The notes beneath the pieces are model-generated. The model saw only the letters and a list, made by a program, of their open reading frames with translations. It had not been told where the DNA came from and did not search any database. From assembly GCA_014190355.1 (NCBI GenBank), contig BJGH01000005.1, forward strand, positions 46,298 through 110,297: DNA of 64,000 bases, given 5' to 3'. Shown here piece after piece: positions 45,912-55,122 of this stretch; within the stretch, counting starts at the first letter, position 1; each line of letters starts with the position of its first letter. The position numbers and the translations under genes are program-made. This DNA is from Alphaproteobacteria bacterium. GTDB taxonomy: Bacteria > Pseudomonadota > Alphaproteobacteria > Rickettsiales > UBA1997.

Positions 45912-46378
45912 GAATTATTGGTATAGATCCGGGTTTAACAAAGACTGGAGTTGGTATTATTGAGGTAAAAAATAATAATATTAGTTTTGTATCTTCGGCA
46001 ACAATTTATTCATCACCAAATCAGCAATTATCCTTAAGACTTAGTTTCTTTCATAAAGAATTAACAAAAATTATTAATTTTTATCAACCTAATGTATCTG
46101 CTATTGAAGAAACTTTTGTTAACAATAATCCATTATCATCATTAAAACTTGGACATGCTCGAGGATCTCTGATATTAAGTTTATCACTAGCGAACTTAGA
46201 AGTTTTTGAATATTCGACTACAAAGGTTAAGAAAACTGTTACAGGGGTTGGAAGAGCTGAGAAACATCAGATTCAAGCTATGGTAAAAATTTTATTACCA
46301 CTAGCTGATTTTAAAAGTGAAGATGAAGCGGATGCTCTAGCAGTTGCAATTTGTCATTTTCATCATCGATTAATTTAA
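45908..46378 (+). CDS. ruvC: Holliday junction endonuclease RuvC
   Basis: A 156-aa resolvase that cuts Holliday junctions in the RuvABC complex. The acidic catalytic residues appear in RIIGIDPGLTKTG (Asp7), SAIEETFVN (Glu), and DEADALAVAICH (Asp pair). Length and the motif KKTVTGVGRAEKHQIQ fit. ruvA and ruvB, which often follow, are not present; instead the gene converges on the PilP-like gene with 2 bp between stops. Confidence 0.95.
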   Translation: MRIIGIDPGLTKTGVGIIEVKNNNISFVSSATIYSSPNQQLSLRLSFFHKELTKIINFYQPNVSAIEETFVNNNPLSSLKLGHARGSLILSLSLANLEVFEYSTTKVKKTVTGVGRAEKHQIQAMVKILLPLADFKSEDEADALAVAICHFHHRLI

Positions 46379-46380
46379 TT

Positions 46381-47631
46381 TTATTGATTTTTATTTAATT
46401 CTTCCATTTGCTTATTCATTTTTTGAATAGTCTGAATTGTTGAAAGAGCATTGGTAGCTTTGCCAAGTGGATTTGATTGAGTATTAGATGACGAAGAAGA
46501 ATCTTTTGGTTTATTTTTTAACTCATCTTTAGAAGATTCTTTTTTCTTTATTAGAGCAATTACTGCCTTTCCTTCAACGACATTGTTTGAGCCAAGGATA
46601 TAGGTTTGATTTGGTCTTAAAACAAATTCGCTTTCTACTAAATTACTTTCGGCAGAAATTCGTGGCGCAAGGGTATCATCTTTTTTCCCTGATAAAATTT
46701 TCCATTTACTAAGACTCATTCGCCATCTTATACTGACATTATTGGATGATATTGATTTTATATAAATTTCTTTATTAGAATCATTTATTTTATTAGAAAT
46801 TTTTTGGTCGTTTAACCATATAACCCAATCATTATTGCTAAAATAAATTATTGATCCTAAATAAATATATGATTTTTCATTTTGTTCAATTTCTTCTCGT
46901 TTTTTTCTTTCCTCTTCTTCTTTAACCTGTTGTTCGGCGATTTCTGCATCTGACATTTTTTTTTCATCATTAGATTCTTCTGGTACGAAAATTTGGTTGT
47001 TTTTTAATGAATCTAAAGCTCGATTAATATTTGACAATTCTTGATTGCTAAACATTAAAACTTCAACTTTTTTAAAAGAGTTACTACCTAGTAACTGAGA
47101 GATTGTGTTTGAAATATTTGAACCAGAAATCTGATTTAGACCTTGATTTACAATGTTGGAATATATTCCAGGTTGATTAGGTGTTCCTGAAGGACTGGCA
47201 CCAATTGATGGTGAAGGTATTGCTGATGGTTGATTAGGTGTTCCTGAAGGACTGGCACCAATTGATGGTGAAGGTATTGCTGATGGTTGATTAGGTGTTC
47301 CTGAAGGACTGGCACCAATTGATGGTGAAGGTATTGCTGATGGTTGATTAGGTGTTCCTGAAGGACTAGCACCAATTGATGGTGAAGGTATTGCTGATGG
47401 TTGATTAGGTGTTCCTAAGGGACTGGCACCAATTGATGGTGAAGGTATTGCTGATGGTTGATTAGGTGTTCCTAAAGGACTAGCACCAATTGATGGAGAT
47501 GATGGAGCGATAGGTGATTGAGCTAAACTAATATTAGTTATTATTAATAAAAATAGCAGAAAACTAAAAAAAAACTTTGTTAATGATTTTAAAAAATAAA
47601 GTTTATATTGGTAGAATAATTTATTTATCAT
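46381..47631 (-). CDS. PilP/GspB-like pilus or secretion protein with Pro-rich tandem repeats
   Basis: A 416-aa protein. It has an N-terminal signal or anchor (FFFSFLLFLLIITNISLA), then six copies of a 19-residue Pro/Ser/Gly repeat (about residues 45-153), a charged coiled-coil stretch (EEEERKKREEIEQ), and a compact domain (about 260-375) opening with YIYLGSIIYFSNNDWVIWLN. That opening, a strand, a short turn and a W-x-x-W/L-N-strand, resembles the periplasmic domain of PilP or GspB/GspC. The C-terminus is Lys/Ser-rich. It is the last gene of three joined by 4-bp overlaps; the two upstream resemble PilMN and PilO. No lipobox is visible, unlike classical PilP. Assignment is by architecture and context, not by close similarity. 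Confidence 0.55.
   Translation of the reverse strand: MINKLFYQYKLYFLKSLTKFFFSFLLFLLIITNISLAQSPIAPSSPSIGASPLGTPNQPSAIPSPSIGASPLGTPNQPSAIPSPSIGASPSGTPNQPSAIPSPSIGASPSGTPNQPSAIPSPSIGASPSGTPNQPSAIPSPSIGASPSGTPNQPGIYSNIVNQGLNQISGSNISNTISQLLGSNSFKKVEVLMFSNQELSNINRALDSLKNNQIFVPEESNDEKKMSDAEIAEQQVKEEEERKKREEIEQNEKSYIYLGSIIYFSNNDWVIWLNDQKISNKINDSNKEIYIKSISSNNVSIRWRMSLSKWKILSGKKDDTLAPRISAESNLVESEFVLRPNQTYILGSNNVVEGKAVIALIKKKESSKDELKNKPKDSSSSSNTQSNPLGKATNALSTIQTIQKMNKQMEELNKNQ
47171..47500 (-). repeat. 57-bp in-frame tandem repeat, six copies
   Basis: Units begin at 47171, 47228, 47285, 47342, 47399 and 47456, a spacing of exactly 57 bp, with the sixth copy breaking off near 47497. The copies differ by only a few bases (CCTGAAGG, CCTAAGGG or CCTAAAGG variants and a G/A change), so the array is young or kept homogeneous. 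Since 57 is divisible by three, each unit encodes 19 residues in frame, containing PSIGASP and GTPNQPSAIP. Copy number could change by slippage or recombination without breaking the protein. Confidence 0.95.
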
Positions 47632-48320
47632 TGTTGCTTAATAACATTTTCAGTTTTTATCTGTGAGGATCTAATCTTACTTACACCTACCTTGGCTTTA
47701 TCATCTTCTTTAAATGAGTACCAATAAAATTCTGCCTTAGTTGATACATTTCCAATTCCTTTTCCGGCGCTAATATTAATTAAATTTTCGCTGCTGTATT
47801 CTTTTTCCTTTCGAATATCGATATTAATTAAAATTGTGTAGCCATTTAATGATTTAAGAAATTCATCTAAAAACAAAAAAGCTTTATCTTCAGTATATGA
47901 GCGAAAATTAAGAACAACACTGGTATATAAAACATTCATAGTTTTAAGTTTAAAAGGCTCATCTTTAAAATTTTCTGGAACATTAATTTTAATTTCTCGG
48001 TTTGTAATATAAAATTTATCGCCAATAGTTTTAAGTTTAAAATTAATTTCATCCATCTTAATACCAGTTAAGTTAGTTCTTTTTTCTAAAGGTATTTGCG
48101 AATAAAGATCTTTATATTTTTTTGCAAGTGATGCTTTTCCAGCTATCGAGGCTGTTTTATTTTTAATAGTCTCGGTTTCAGTATTAATTTTGTTACTTTC
48201 TTCGTCAGCATTTTTTTTTTGATAATAAATAAAAAAAATACAACTAGAAAAAATCAATATTAAAACACTTAATATTGATGAATTAATTATAATATTTTTT
48301 TTTAGAGTATCTGTTTTCAT
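47628..48320 (-). CDS. PilO/GspM-like inner-membrane protein
   Basis: A 230-aa protein with a short cytoplasmic tail, one membrane helix (about residues 10-32), a coiled-coil stretch (KNADEESNKINTETETIKNK) and a periplasmic domain of about 150 residues. This size and order are those of PilO and GspM, which pair with PilN or GspL through ferredoxin-like domains. I do not see residue-level motifs, because these families have none. The gene overlaps both neighbours by 4 bp, and its upstream neighbour has the architecture of a PilM-PilN fusion. Function is therefore inferred from position and shape. Confidence 0.5.
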   Translation of the reverse strand: MKTDTLKKNIIINSSILSVLILIFSSCIFFIYYQKKNADEESNKINTETETIKNKTASIAGKASLAKKYKDLYSQIPLEKRTNLTGIKMDEINFKLKTIGDKFYITNREIKINVPENFKDEPFKLKTMNVLYTSVVLNFRSYTEDKAFLFLDEFLKSLNGYTILINIDIRKEKEYSSENLINISAGKGIGNVSTKAEFYWYSFKEDDKAKVGVSKIRSSQIKTENVIKQQ

Positions 48321-49897
48321 GGACTGTTTCTAGCAATTTCAAAGTTAACTGGATACTCATAATATTTTTGGGTAAAGTCCATATCTCTCGACATCTCTTT
48401 GCTTTTAATTTCTTGACCTTCAAATTCTTTTTTGACTGCAGAATTAAGATCATCAAATAAACCAAATAATTCATCAATATCACCGCTTTCATTAATTAAA
48501 TTCCCAGCGAAAGTAATTTGATAGGTAGGAATTTGGATTGGCATTTTGCTATTGATAGTTCCACCTACAACATTAAAACGAGTAAGAACTAAATTATAAT
48601 TTTTGACAAACTTTAGTTTTAAATAAAAATCTGCATGACGATTGGAAATATTGGCAAAAATTTCTTGCATTTTTCCAAGATCATCAATTCGGTCTGGTGA
48701 ATCAGAAACTGAGTCAATATTTTCTTTAGTTTCTAATTGAAAGTTTTTTCTAATTCGACTTAATTCATTGGAGGCAGATGACCTTTCATCTTCCTTTTGC
48801 TCAATAATTTTTTCAGATTTATGATGAACATATAAATTTCCAAAAAGTGTTATTATTATAAAAAAAATTAAAACAATATTGCTATAATAAATAGAGCTTG
48901 ATATTAGAAAAAGATCTTCAAGTTTTTTTATCTTGTCATTATTAAATTTTAAAAATTTTTTTGAATTAGCAAAAATGTTAGATATTATTAAATCACAACT
49001 AACAGAGTTTGGAGCTATTAACTTTTCATTAGTTAGTTCCCGACAGATTTGATTGGGATTGAAATTAATATAGTTTAGTTCAACATTTGAAGTGTTTTTT
49101 AAGATTTCCAAAACATTGGTAGGAAGAATATTTACAATATCTATTTCATTGAGTGCCACATCTCTGTATAGTCTTTTTAAATATTCAAAAGTACTGTATA
49201 TATCTTGTTCAAATTTTTCAATAAAATCTGGTTTATCAAAAGAATAATTAACAACCCTTGTAAACAAAATACCCTGATCATTAAAAACTATTTGGCGAGT
49301 TCCGCATACCTTGTTTTGAATAACTAAAATATATAAATCATTTTTTTTGTTTTTGATTTTTGAGCGATTATCTATTGAGTTTTTTATTTGTTTAAAAAAC
49401 GAGAAAGTCTCAGCAGGAAGCATAAATATTCCAACTATTCGATTGGGAAGATCAAGACAATAATCAATCCATTTTGAGATAAAATCTGTGCTAGATGCTG
49501 CAATGAATAAACACTCTAATTTTGCTCCAGTTTCTGTATTCCATTTGATTGAATGGAGTTGGTTTTTTTCTTTCTTTTTTTTAACTGCAGTTAAAATACA
49601 AAAATTTTTAATACTTTGACTATCTCCATCTGTAGCCATATCGCGTTTAGCTATTCTATAAATATCTGATTTTGAAATTGATGGGTAGATTTTCTTTTTA
49701 TAGTTTTGATCAACGGTATCAATAAGAATATAAATCGGAACTCGTGAATTTGGATGAAAAATTTTTTCTAGCTCTTTTATGCTTTCATTATTTAACTCTT
49801 CAATAAAAACTTTGGTAATAATTGATTTTTTGGAGTGCAAAGCTACAATTGTTCCGTTATTACCTATTGTTACAACAAAATTTTTACCAGAAAACAT
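48317..49897 (-). CDS. PilM-PilN/GspL-like membrane platform protein
   Basis: A 526-aa protein with a cytoplasmic part of about 340 residues, a single membrane helix (about 345-367, SNIVLIFFIIITLFGNLYVHH), a coiled coil and a periplasmic domain of about 110 residues. The cytoplasmic part opens like an actin-fold PilM or GspL (FVVTIGNNGTIVAL) and the whole layout equals PilM joined to PilN, or GspL. Known GspL and PilMN proteins anchor the assembly ATPase to the membrane platform. It is first in a three-gene operon. The divergent 134-bp region upstream is shared with acpS. Distant homology only; an orphan family specific to this lineage cannot be excluded. Confidence 0.55.
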   Translation of the reverse strand: MFSGKNFVVTIGNNGTIVALHSKKSIITKVFIEELNNESIKELEKIFHPNSRVPIYILIDTVDQNYKKKIYPSISKSDIYRIAKRDMATDGDSQSIKNFCILTAVKKKKEKNQLHSIKWNTETGAKLECLFIAASSTDFISKWIDYCLDLPNRIVGIFMLPAETFSFFKQIKNSIDNRSKIKNKKNDLYILVIQNKVCGTRQIVFNDQGILFTRVVNYSFDKPDFIEKFEQDIYSTFEYLKRLYRDVALNEIDIVNILPTNVLEILKNTSNVELNYINFNPNQICRELTNEKLIAPNSVSCDLIISNIFANSKKFLKFNNDKIKKLEDLFLISSSIYYSNIVLIFFIIITLFGNLYVHHKSEKIIEQKEDERSSASNELSRIRKNFQLETKENIDSVSDSPDRIDDLGKMQEIFANISNRHADFYLKLKFVKNYNLVLTRFNVVGGTINSKMPIQIPTYQITFAGNLINESGDIDELFGLFDDLNSAVKKEFEGQEIKSKEMSRDMDFTQKYYEYPVNFEIARNSP

Positions 49898-50031
49898 TGG
49901 ATTTTAAAATTTTTATTAAGATAATATCTATAAAAGCAAATACAAATTATTTAATATTAGAAAGATAATATTAATTACATTATGGTATCAATATTTTTAA
50001 ATTAATTATCAAAACATGCAATTTATTAGCT

Positions 50032-50442
50032 ATGATTATTGGAGTTGGAAATGATATTGTAGCAATTAGCAAAATTGCTGAAGTTTATTTCAAATTTGAA
50101 GAAAAATTTTTACAAAGAATTTATTCTAAACATGAAGTAGATGCCGCAAAGTCTTTATTAAAAAATAATAATCAAATTAGGATGATTAATTTTTTAGCTA
50201 AAAGATTTTGTGCTAAAGAAGCATTTTCTAAAGCTTTAGGTCTGGGCTTGGGTCGAGGTATAAATTTCAGCGACATTAGTATTGAAAATAATAATTTGGG
50301 TCAACCATTAATAAAAATTTTGCCACAAAAAGAACAATTTTTAAAAAAATATTTAGCATGTCAGAATTATTCAATACATTTAAGTTTGAGCGATAGTGAA
50401 GATTTAGCATTTGCAGTTGTTATTATCGAAAAGATTAATTAA
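50032..50442 (+). CDS. acpS: Holo-[acyl-carrier-protein] synthase
   Basis: A 136-aa phosphopantetheinyl transferase activating ACP. It starts MIIGVGNDIVAISKI with the Mg-binding Asp, and contains FLAKRFCAKEAFSKALGLGL with the second acidic ligand, followed by the ISIENNNLGQPLI strand. The length fits AcpS. gpsA lies 14 bp downstream, so a lipid-synthesis pair acpS-gpsA is likely. In many alphaproteobacteria acpS sits near era and rnc; here it does not. Confidence 0.94.
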   Translation: MIIGVGNDIVAISKIAEVYFKFEEKFLQRIYSKHEVDAAKSLLKNNNQIRMINFLAKRFCAKEAFSKALGLGLGRGINFSDISIENNNLGQPLIKILPQKEQFLKKYLACQNYSIHLSLSDSEDLAFAVVIIEKIN

Positions 50443-50456
50443 ATTTATGAAAAATT

Positions 50457-51443
50457 ATGACAAAAAAAATTTTAGTTATAGGCTCTGGAGCATGGGGAAC
50501 TGCTATTGCAAATCACTTAGGTAATAACAATAATCAAGTTTTTTTATACACTCGGCAATCTGATTATGTCAAACATATCAACGACACTCATCGTAATCCT
50601 AAAATCTTTTCACAACATGTTCTTTCAAAAAATATTATAGCAGTTAATGAATATTTAAATGATGTTGATTTTGTATTTTTGGCTATTCCTAGCGATTCAA
50701 TGTTAAATGTTTTAGATCAGTTAAGAAAAATTAAATTTACCACCAAAACAATTTTTGTTAATTGCACTAAAGGTATTTATGAAGTTAATCATAATAAATC
50801 TAAAAATAAAAATAATTTATGTTTTTTTAGCGATTATTTTCTTGAACAATTTTGTAATTTTCATTTCGCAATTCTTTGCGGTCCAAATTTTGCAGCTGAG
50901 GTTATCGAAAAAATTCCAACAGTTACAACTATTGGCTGTATCAGCTTCCAAACATATCTTGCAATTAAAGATATCATCGAAAATAATTTTTTTAAAACAT
51001 ATTACTCATCGGCAATTAAATGCATTGAATTAAGTGGATCAATTAAAAATATTTTAGCAATTGGTTGTGGATTAATTCATGGTCTTGGTCTTGGAATAAA
51101 TGCCAAGTCTGCATTATTAATTAAGGGGATTGAGGAGATTAAGAGTTTGTGCAAGGCTTTGCAAATTCAAGAAGACTTGACAACTCCTGCTGGATTTGGT
51201 GATATTTTCTTAACTTGTTCTTCAGAAAAATCACGAAATTATTCACTTGGGATATCTTTATCGAAAGCTCAAGAAATTCCCTCAAATGTTAATTTTGAAG
51301 GGCAAAAAGCGGCATTGCTAATTAACGATTTTGCTAAAAAATTAAATTTAAAGCTGGATTTATGTGAATTAATAGCTAAAATTATAAACAAGCAAATAAG
51401 TATTGATAATTATCAACAAGAAATAACTAAAGTTATTGTATAG
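50457..51443 (+). CDS. gpsA: Glycerol-3-phosphate dehydrogenase [NAD(P)+]
   Basis: A 328-aa enzyme making sn-glycerol-3-phosphate from DHAP for phospholipids. The Rossmann motif is VIGSGAWGTAIANHL, and FLAIPSDSM, CTKGIYE, LCGPNFAAEV (catalytic lysine region nearby), SGSIKNILAIGCGLIHGL and TPAGFGDIFLTCSSEKSRNYSLG are all family segments. Length is normal. It follows acpS and precedes guaA by 35 bp. Confidence 0.95.
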   Translation: MTKKILVIGSGAWGTAIANHLGNNNNQVFLYTRQSDYVKHINDTHRNPKIFSQHVLSKNIIAVNEYLNDVDFVFLAIPSDSMLNVLDQLRKIKFTTKTIFVNCTKGIYEVNHNKSKNKNNLCFFSDYFLEQFCNFHFAILCGPNFAAEVIEKIPTVTTIGCISFQTYLAIKDIIENNFFKTYYSSAIKCIELSGSIKNILAIGCGLIHGLGLGINAKSALLIKGIEEIKSLCKALQIQEDLTTPAGFGDIFLTCSSEKSRNYSLGISLSKAQEIPSNVNFEGQKAALLINDFAKKLNLKLDLCELIAKIINKQISIDNYQQEITKVIV

Positions 51444-51478
51444 TATTTATTTTTTTCAATCGATAATAAATTATAAAA

Positions 51479-53014
51479 ATGACTAATTCAGTTTTAATTA
51501 TAGATTTTGGAAGTCAAGTTACTCAATTAATCGCTCGCAGAGTTCGTGAATTAGGAGTTTTTTGCGAAGTGGTGAATTTTGACATCTCGGTTGAAAAAAT
51601 CATCGCCTTTAACCCAAAAGCAATAATTTTTTCAGGTGGACCAGCAAGTGTTTACGAAGTTAATGCTCCTAGTATTGAGCTAAAAGTTTTAGAGCTTAAT
51701 ATACCAATTCTTGGAATTTGCTACGGAGAACAGCTAATATGTCAGTTATTAGGGGGGAAAGTTGAAAAATCATTTGAGCGAGAATTTGGAAAAGCTGAAA
51801 TTAATATCGTTAAAGATTGTGCTTTGTTTAGCGATGTAAAAAATTACCAGGTATGGATGAGTCACGGTGATCATATCAGTAAGATACCTGCAGGATTTCA
51901 TGTTTTAGCAAATACCCCAAAAGCTCCATTTGCGGTGATTGAAAATCCAGAAAAAAAGATCTATGGAATTCAATTTCATCCAGAAGTTGTAAATTCAATT
52001 GATGGCAAAAAAATTATTGAAAATTTTGTTGTAAAAATTGCTAAATGTCAGCAAAATTGGACAATGAAAAATTTTAAAGATCAGGAAATTTTAAATATTA
52101 AAAAAATTGTTGGAGAGAAAAAAGTAATTTGCGGATTAAGTGGAGGTGTTGATTCTTCTGTTGTAGCAATGCTTATTAACCAAGCAATTTCTAAACAATT
52201 ATTTTGTATTTTTGTTGATCACGGTTTGCTTAGAAAAAATGAAGGTTTGGAAATCAAAGGGATTTTTGAAAAAATTTTTGCAAAAAATTTTATTTATGTT
52301 GATGCCAGCAGTCTTTTTTATTCAAAACTTGAAGGAGTTAGCGATCCTGAGCAAAAGCGCAAAATTATTGGTAGAACTTTTATTGAAGTTTTTGATAATG
52401 AAGCAAGTAAAATTAATGATGCAGAATTTTTAGCGCAAGGAACATTATACCCTGATGTTATAGAATCATCTCATCCCAATCAAGGGGCAAGCCAGACAAT
52501 CAAATCGCATCACAATGTTGGAGGTCTTCCTGAAAATATGAAGTTAAAACTTCTGGAACCAGTCAGAATGCTTTTTAAAGATGAGGTGAGGGTTCTTGGT
52601 CGAGAATTAGGTTTACCAAATGAAATTGTTAATCGTCATCCATTTCCAGGTCCAGGATTGGCAATTAGAATTATTGGAGCGATAACTATAGAAAAAATTA
52701 ATATCCTTCAACAAGCTGATTTTATTTTTATTGATGAGATTCGAAAAAATAATCTTTACGACAAAATCTGGCAGGCATTTTGCGTATTACTTGAAACTAA
52801 AACCGTTGGCGTAATGGGTGATGCTCGAACTTATGAATATGTTCTAGCGCTTAGAGCAGTTATTTCAATTGATGGTATGACTGCTGATATTTATCATTTT
52901 GATTCGCAATTTCTTGCTAATGTTAGTAATCGAATTATTAATGAAGTTCGTGGAATAAATAGAGTGGTTTATGACTTCACCTCTAAACCACCTGGAACAA
53001 TTGAATGGGAATAA
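51479..53014 (+). CDS. guaA: GMP synthase (glutamine-hydrolysing)
   Basis: A 511-aa two-domain enzyme converting XMP to GMP. The class I amidotransferase domain has its nucleophile Cys81 in [12 protein letters not shown] and the His-Glu pair in FHPEV; the ATP pyrophosphatase domain has the P-loop [12 protein letters not shown]. The C-terminal dimerisation region ([15 protein letters not shown], then the ending KPPGTIEWE) is complete. Its presence shows purine nucleotide interconversion, notable beside the half-length purL. Confidence 0.97.
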   Translation: MTNSVLIIDFGSQVTQLIARRVRELGVFCEVVNFDISVEKIIAFNPKAIIFSGGPASVYEVNAPSIELKVLELNIPILGICYGEQLICQLLGGKVEKSFEREFGKAEINIVKDCALFSDVKNYQVWMSHGDHISKIPAGFHVLANTPKAPFAVIENPEKKIYGIQFHPEVVNSIDGKKIIENFVVKIAKCQQNWTMKNFKDQEILNIKKIVGEKKVICGLSGGVDSSVVAMLINQAISKQLFCIFVDHGLLRKNEGLEIKGIFEKIFAKNFIYVDASSLFYSKLEGVSDPEQKRKIIGRTFIEVFDNEASKINDAEFLAQGTLYPDVIESSHPNQGASQTIKSHHNVGGLPENMKLKLLEPVRMLFKDEVRVLGRELGLPNEIVNRHPFPGPGLAIRIIGAITIEKINILQQADFIFIDEIRKNNLYDKIWQAFCVLLETKTVGVMGDARTYEYVLALRAVISIDGMTADIYHFDSQFLANVSNRIINEVRGINRVVYDFTSKPPGTIEWE

Positions 53015-53327
53015 GTTTTAATTTAAAATTTGTTATCAAAATTTTAAAGATAATTTAAAATTAAAATATTTATTTGATTTTAAAAAAAATGCTACAACGA
53101 TTTTTTTAATTTTGGATATTTCTAGTAACTTTTAATTTTTTAAAAAGTCATTTCTGAAACTATCATCTTTGTTGGGATTTTAAGATAAAAATACTTTAAA
53201 AGAGCTTATGAATTAGCTTAACAAATTCTAAAAATTTTTTTATAAAATTTTAATCAATAAAAATTTACAAATTAAAAAATAAACTTAAGATTTATAAAAA
53301 AAACTAAATCAATCAATTTCTATTTCT
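53015..53327. other. 313-bp AT-rich intergenic region
   Basis: No ORF, RNA gene or degraded coding sequence is visible between guaA and pyrC. The only structure noted is a weak hairpin, ACTTTT at 53128-53133 with AAAAGT at 53143-53148, which could act as a guaA terminator. A stretch of poly-A and poly-T runs precedes the pyrC start; no clear promoter hexamer pair was found. Confidence 0.5.
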
Positions 53328-54644
53328 ATGCCAATCATTGATTTACCTTATCGCAATCCTATCGATAATAATAAAAAAATTCTTTATAAAAATGCTCGAA
53401 TTATTGATCCATTAACAAATTATGATCAAGTTGGGGAATTATTAACAGTTGGCGATAAAATTGCTGATTTTGGTAAAAAAATAAATGTTACTGCTGATCA
53501 AGAAATTAACTGTAATGGCTTGGTTCTTGCTCCAGGATTAATTGATATTCAAGTTCATTTTCGTGATCCTGGGCAAACTCATAAAGAAGATTTAGCATCG
53601 GGAAGTGCATCTGCAGTTGCAGGAGGAATTACCGCGGTAGTTTGTCAACCTAATACTTCGCCAGTTTTAGACTCTTCATTAACTTTTGATTATCTTAGAT
53701 TAAAATCGCGTGAAGTTGCATATTGCAATGTTATGGCATATGGAGCAATAACTAAAGCAATGAAAGGAGAAGAATTAACTGATATGCATTCGTTAGTTGA
53801 AGCTGGAGCAGTTGGTTTTACTGATGACGGACTACCAGTCATGAATGCCAATGTTATGCGTCGAGCATTTGAATATTCAAAAAATCTTGGAGTAGTTGTT
53901 GCTCAACATGCCGAAGATTTAAATTTAAGTAATAAAGGCTGTATCAATGAAGGGCAGGTTGCATTAGAGCTTGGAGTTAGAGGAATTCCAAATATTTCAG
54001 AATCAGTTATCGTTGAAAGAGATTTAGCAATTCTTGAAGCGGTTGGAGGAAGATATCATTTGCTTCATTGTTCAACAAGGCAAGCCTTAGAAGCAATTGC
54101 TAGAGCAAAAAACAAAGGTTTAAATGTTACAGTTGAGGTTTCGCCTCATCATTTTACATTAACAGATCAACAAGTTTTAAAATCTGGAACTAATGCTAAA
54201 ATGAATCCTCCATTACGAAGTGCAACTGATCGACAAGCATTAATCGCAGGTTTGCAGTCTGGATTGATCGATGCCATTGCCACTGATCATGCTCCTCATG
54301 ATATTTTATCAAAAGAAAAAACTATTGAGGAAGCCAGTTTTGGTATTGTTGGAGTTGAGACTATGCTTCCCTTAGCTTTAAATTTATATCATCAAAAACT
54401 TTTCAAATTACCAGAATTACTTGCTAAGATGACTTGTAATCCTGCTCAAATCATAAATTATGATGGAGGTGTTATTAAAAAAAATGCTAGAGCCGATTTA
54501 GTTTTAATTGATCTTGACCATGAGTGGATTATTGACAGTAGTAAATTTTTAAGTAAATCAAAAAACTCACCTTTTGATGGTTTTAAGGTTAAGGGTCGAG
54601 CAGTATGCACTGTAGTAGCTGGTAAAGTTGTTTATAATCTTTAA
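53328..54644 (+). CDS. pyrC: Dihydroorotase
   Basis: A 438-aa type I dihydroorotase of the amidohydrolase fold, closing the dihydroorotate ring. Metal-binding motifs are visible in order: DIQVHFRDPGQTHKEDL, QHAEDLNL, LLHCST, and the catalytic aspartate in ATDHAPHD. The N-terminal strand (YKNARIIDPLTNYDQVG) and the C-terminal beta domain are present. With pyrE at 6 kb it supports pyrimidine synthesis. The absence of an inactive-site pattern argues that it is a true enzyme rather than a PyrX-type paralogue. Confidence 0.95.
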   Translation: MPIIDLPYRNPIDNNKKILYKNARIIDPLTNYDQVGELLTVGDKIADFGKKINVTADQEINCNGLVLAPGLIDIQVHFRDPGQTHKEDLASGSASAVAGGITAVVCQPNTSPVLDSSLTFDYLRLKSREVAYCNVMAYGAITKAMKGEELTDMHSLVEAGAVGFTDDGLPVMNANVMRRAFEYSKNLGVVVAQHAEDLNLSNKGCINEGQVALELGVRGIPNISESVIVERDLAILEAVGGRYHLLHCSTRQALEAIARAKNKGLNVTVEVSPHHFTLTDQQVLKSGTNAKMNPPLRSATDRQALIAGLQSGLIDAIATDHAPHDILSKEKTIEEASFGIVGVETMLPLALNLYHQKLFKLPELLAKMTCNPAQIINYDGGVIKKNARADLVLIDLDHEWIIDSSKFLSKSKNSPFDGFKVKGRAVCTVVAGKVVYNL

Positions 54645-54729
54645 GAAAAATTTTTTTTACAAAAAACTTTACAATTAAAAAATAAATAATATAAATTCTT
54701 ATTTATTATTAACAAATAATAAAGAAAAT

Positions 54730-55122
54730 ATGGCTATTTATTTTAAGACTAATCATTCATATTTTTTTTACTTAAATTCATTTTTTCAAAAAAAAACATC
54801 AAATCAATTAAAAAATTATTCAAAATTTTTTTCTTATTTTGTTAAGACTTCTTATCTTAATTCAAATATTAAATCAATTTTAAATAAAAGAACTATCATC
54901 CCAGATTTAAAAAATAAAATAAGCCAAAATTCTTACAAGCAAATTAATATTTGTTATTTTAATAAAGCTCAAATCAAAATTATTAAAAAATTTTTAAATT
55001 TTAATAAATATGATTATAACGCCACTGAAAATTGTTGTATATCAATATTAAATACAATCTCTAGTCATTACAGAAATATCGCAAGCTATCTGATTAGTAA
55101 TATTTGTAAAATTTATATATGA
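54730..55122 (+). CDS. Unrecognised small basic protein coupled to a dioxygenase gene
   Basis: A 130-aa ORF that I do not recognise. It is rich in Lys, Asn, Ser, Tyr and Phe, has no signal peptide, no membrane helix and no motif, with two adjacent cysteines near residue 103. Its DNA looks even more AT-rich than neighbouring genes, so it could be a chance ORF. In favour of a real gene are its length without stops in such sequence and the 4-bp ATGA overlap with the dioxygenase gene downstream, a pattern of translational coupling seen in real operons here (pyrE-metF, fadJ-ruvC). Confidence 0.45.
   Translation: MAIYFKTNHSYFFYLNSFFQKKTSNQLKNYSKFFSYFVKTSYLNSNIKSILNKRTIIPDLKNKISQNSYKQINICYFNKAQIKIIKKFLNFNKYDYNATENCCISILNTISSHYRNIASYLISNICKIYI

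Noticed and set aside
47148-47375. A second minus-strand open frame overlapping the repeat region
   Set aside because: It stays open only because the 57-bp unit is a multiple of three and has no stop in that frame; it lies inside the PilP-like gene.
47171-47500. Regularly spaced repeats that could suggest a CRISPR array
   Set aside because: The units are contiguous 57-bp tandem copies without unique spacers and keep one reading frame of a secreted protein.
49918-49971. Direct repeat AAGATAATAT between acpS and the pilus-like operon, possible operator
   Set aside because: Only ten AT-rich bases are shared, without symmetry or matching sites elsewhere.
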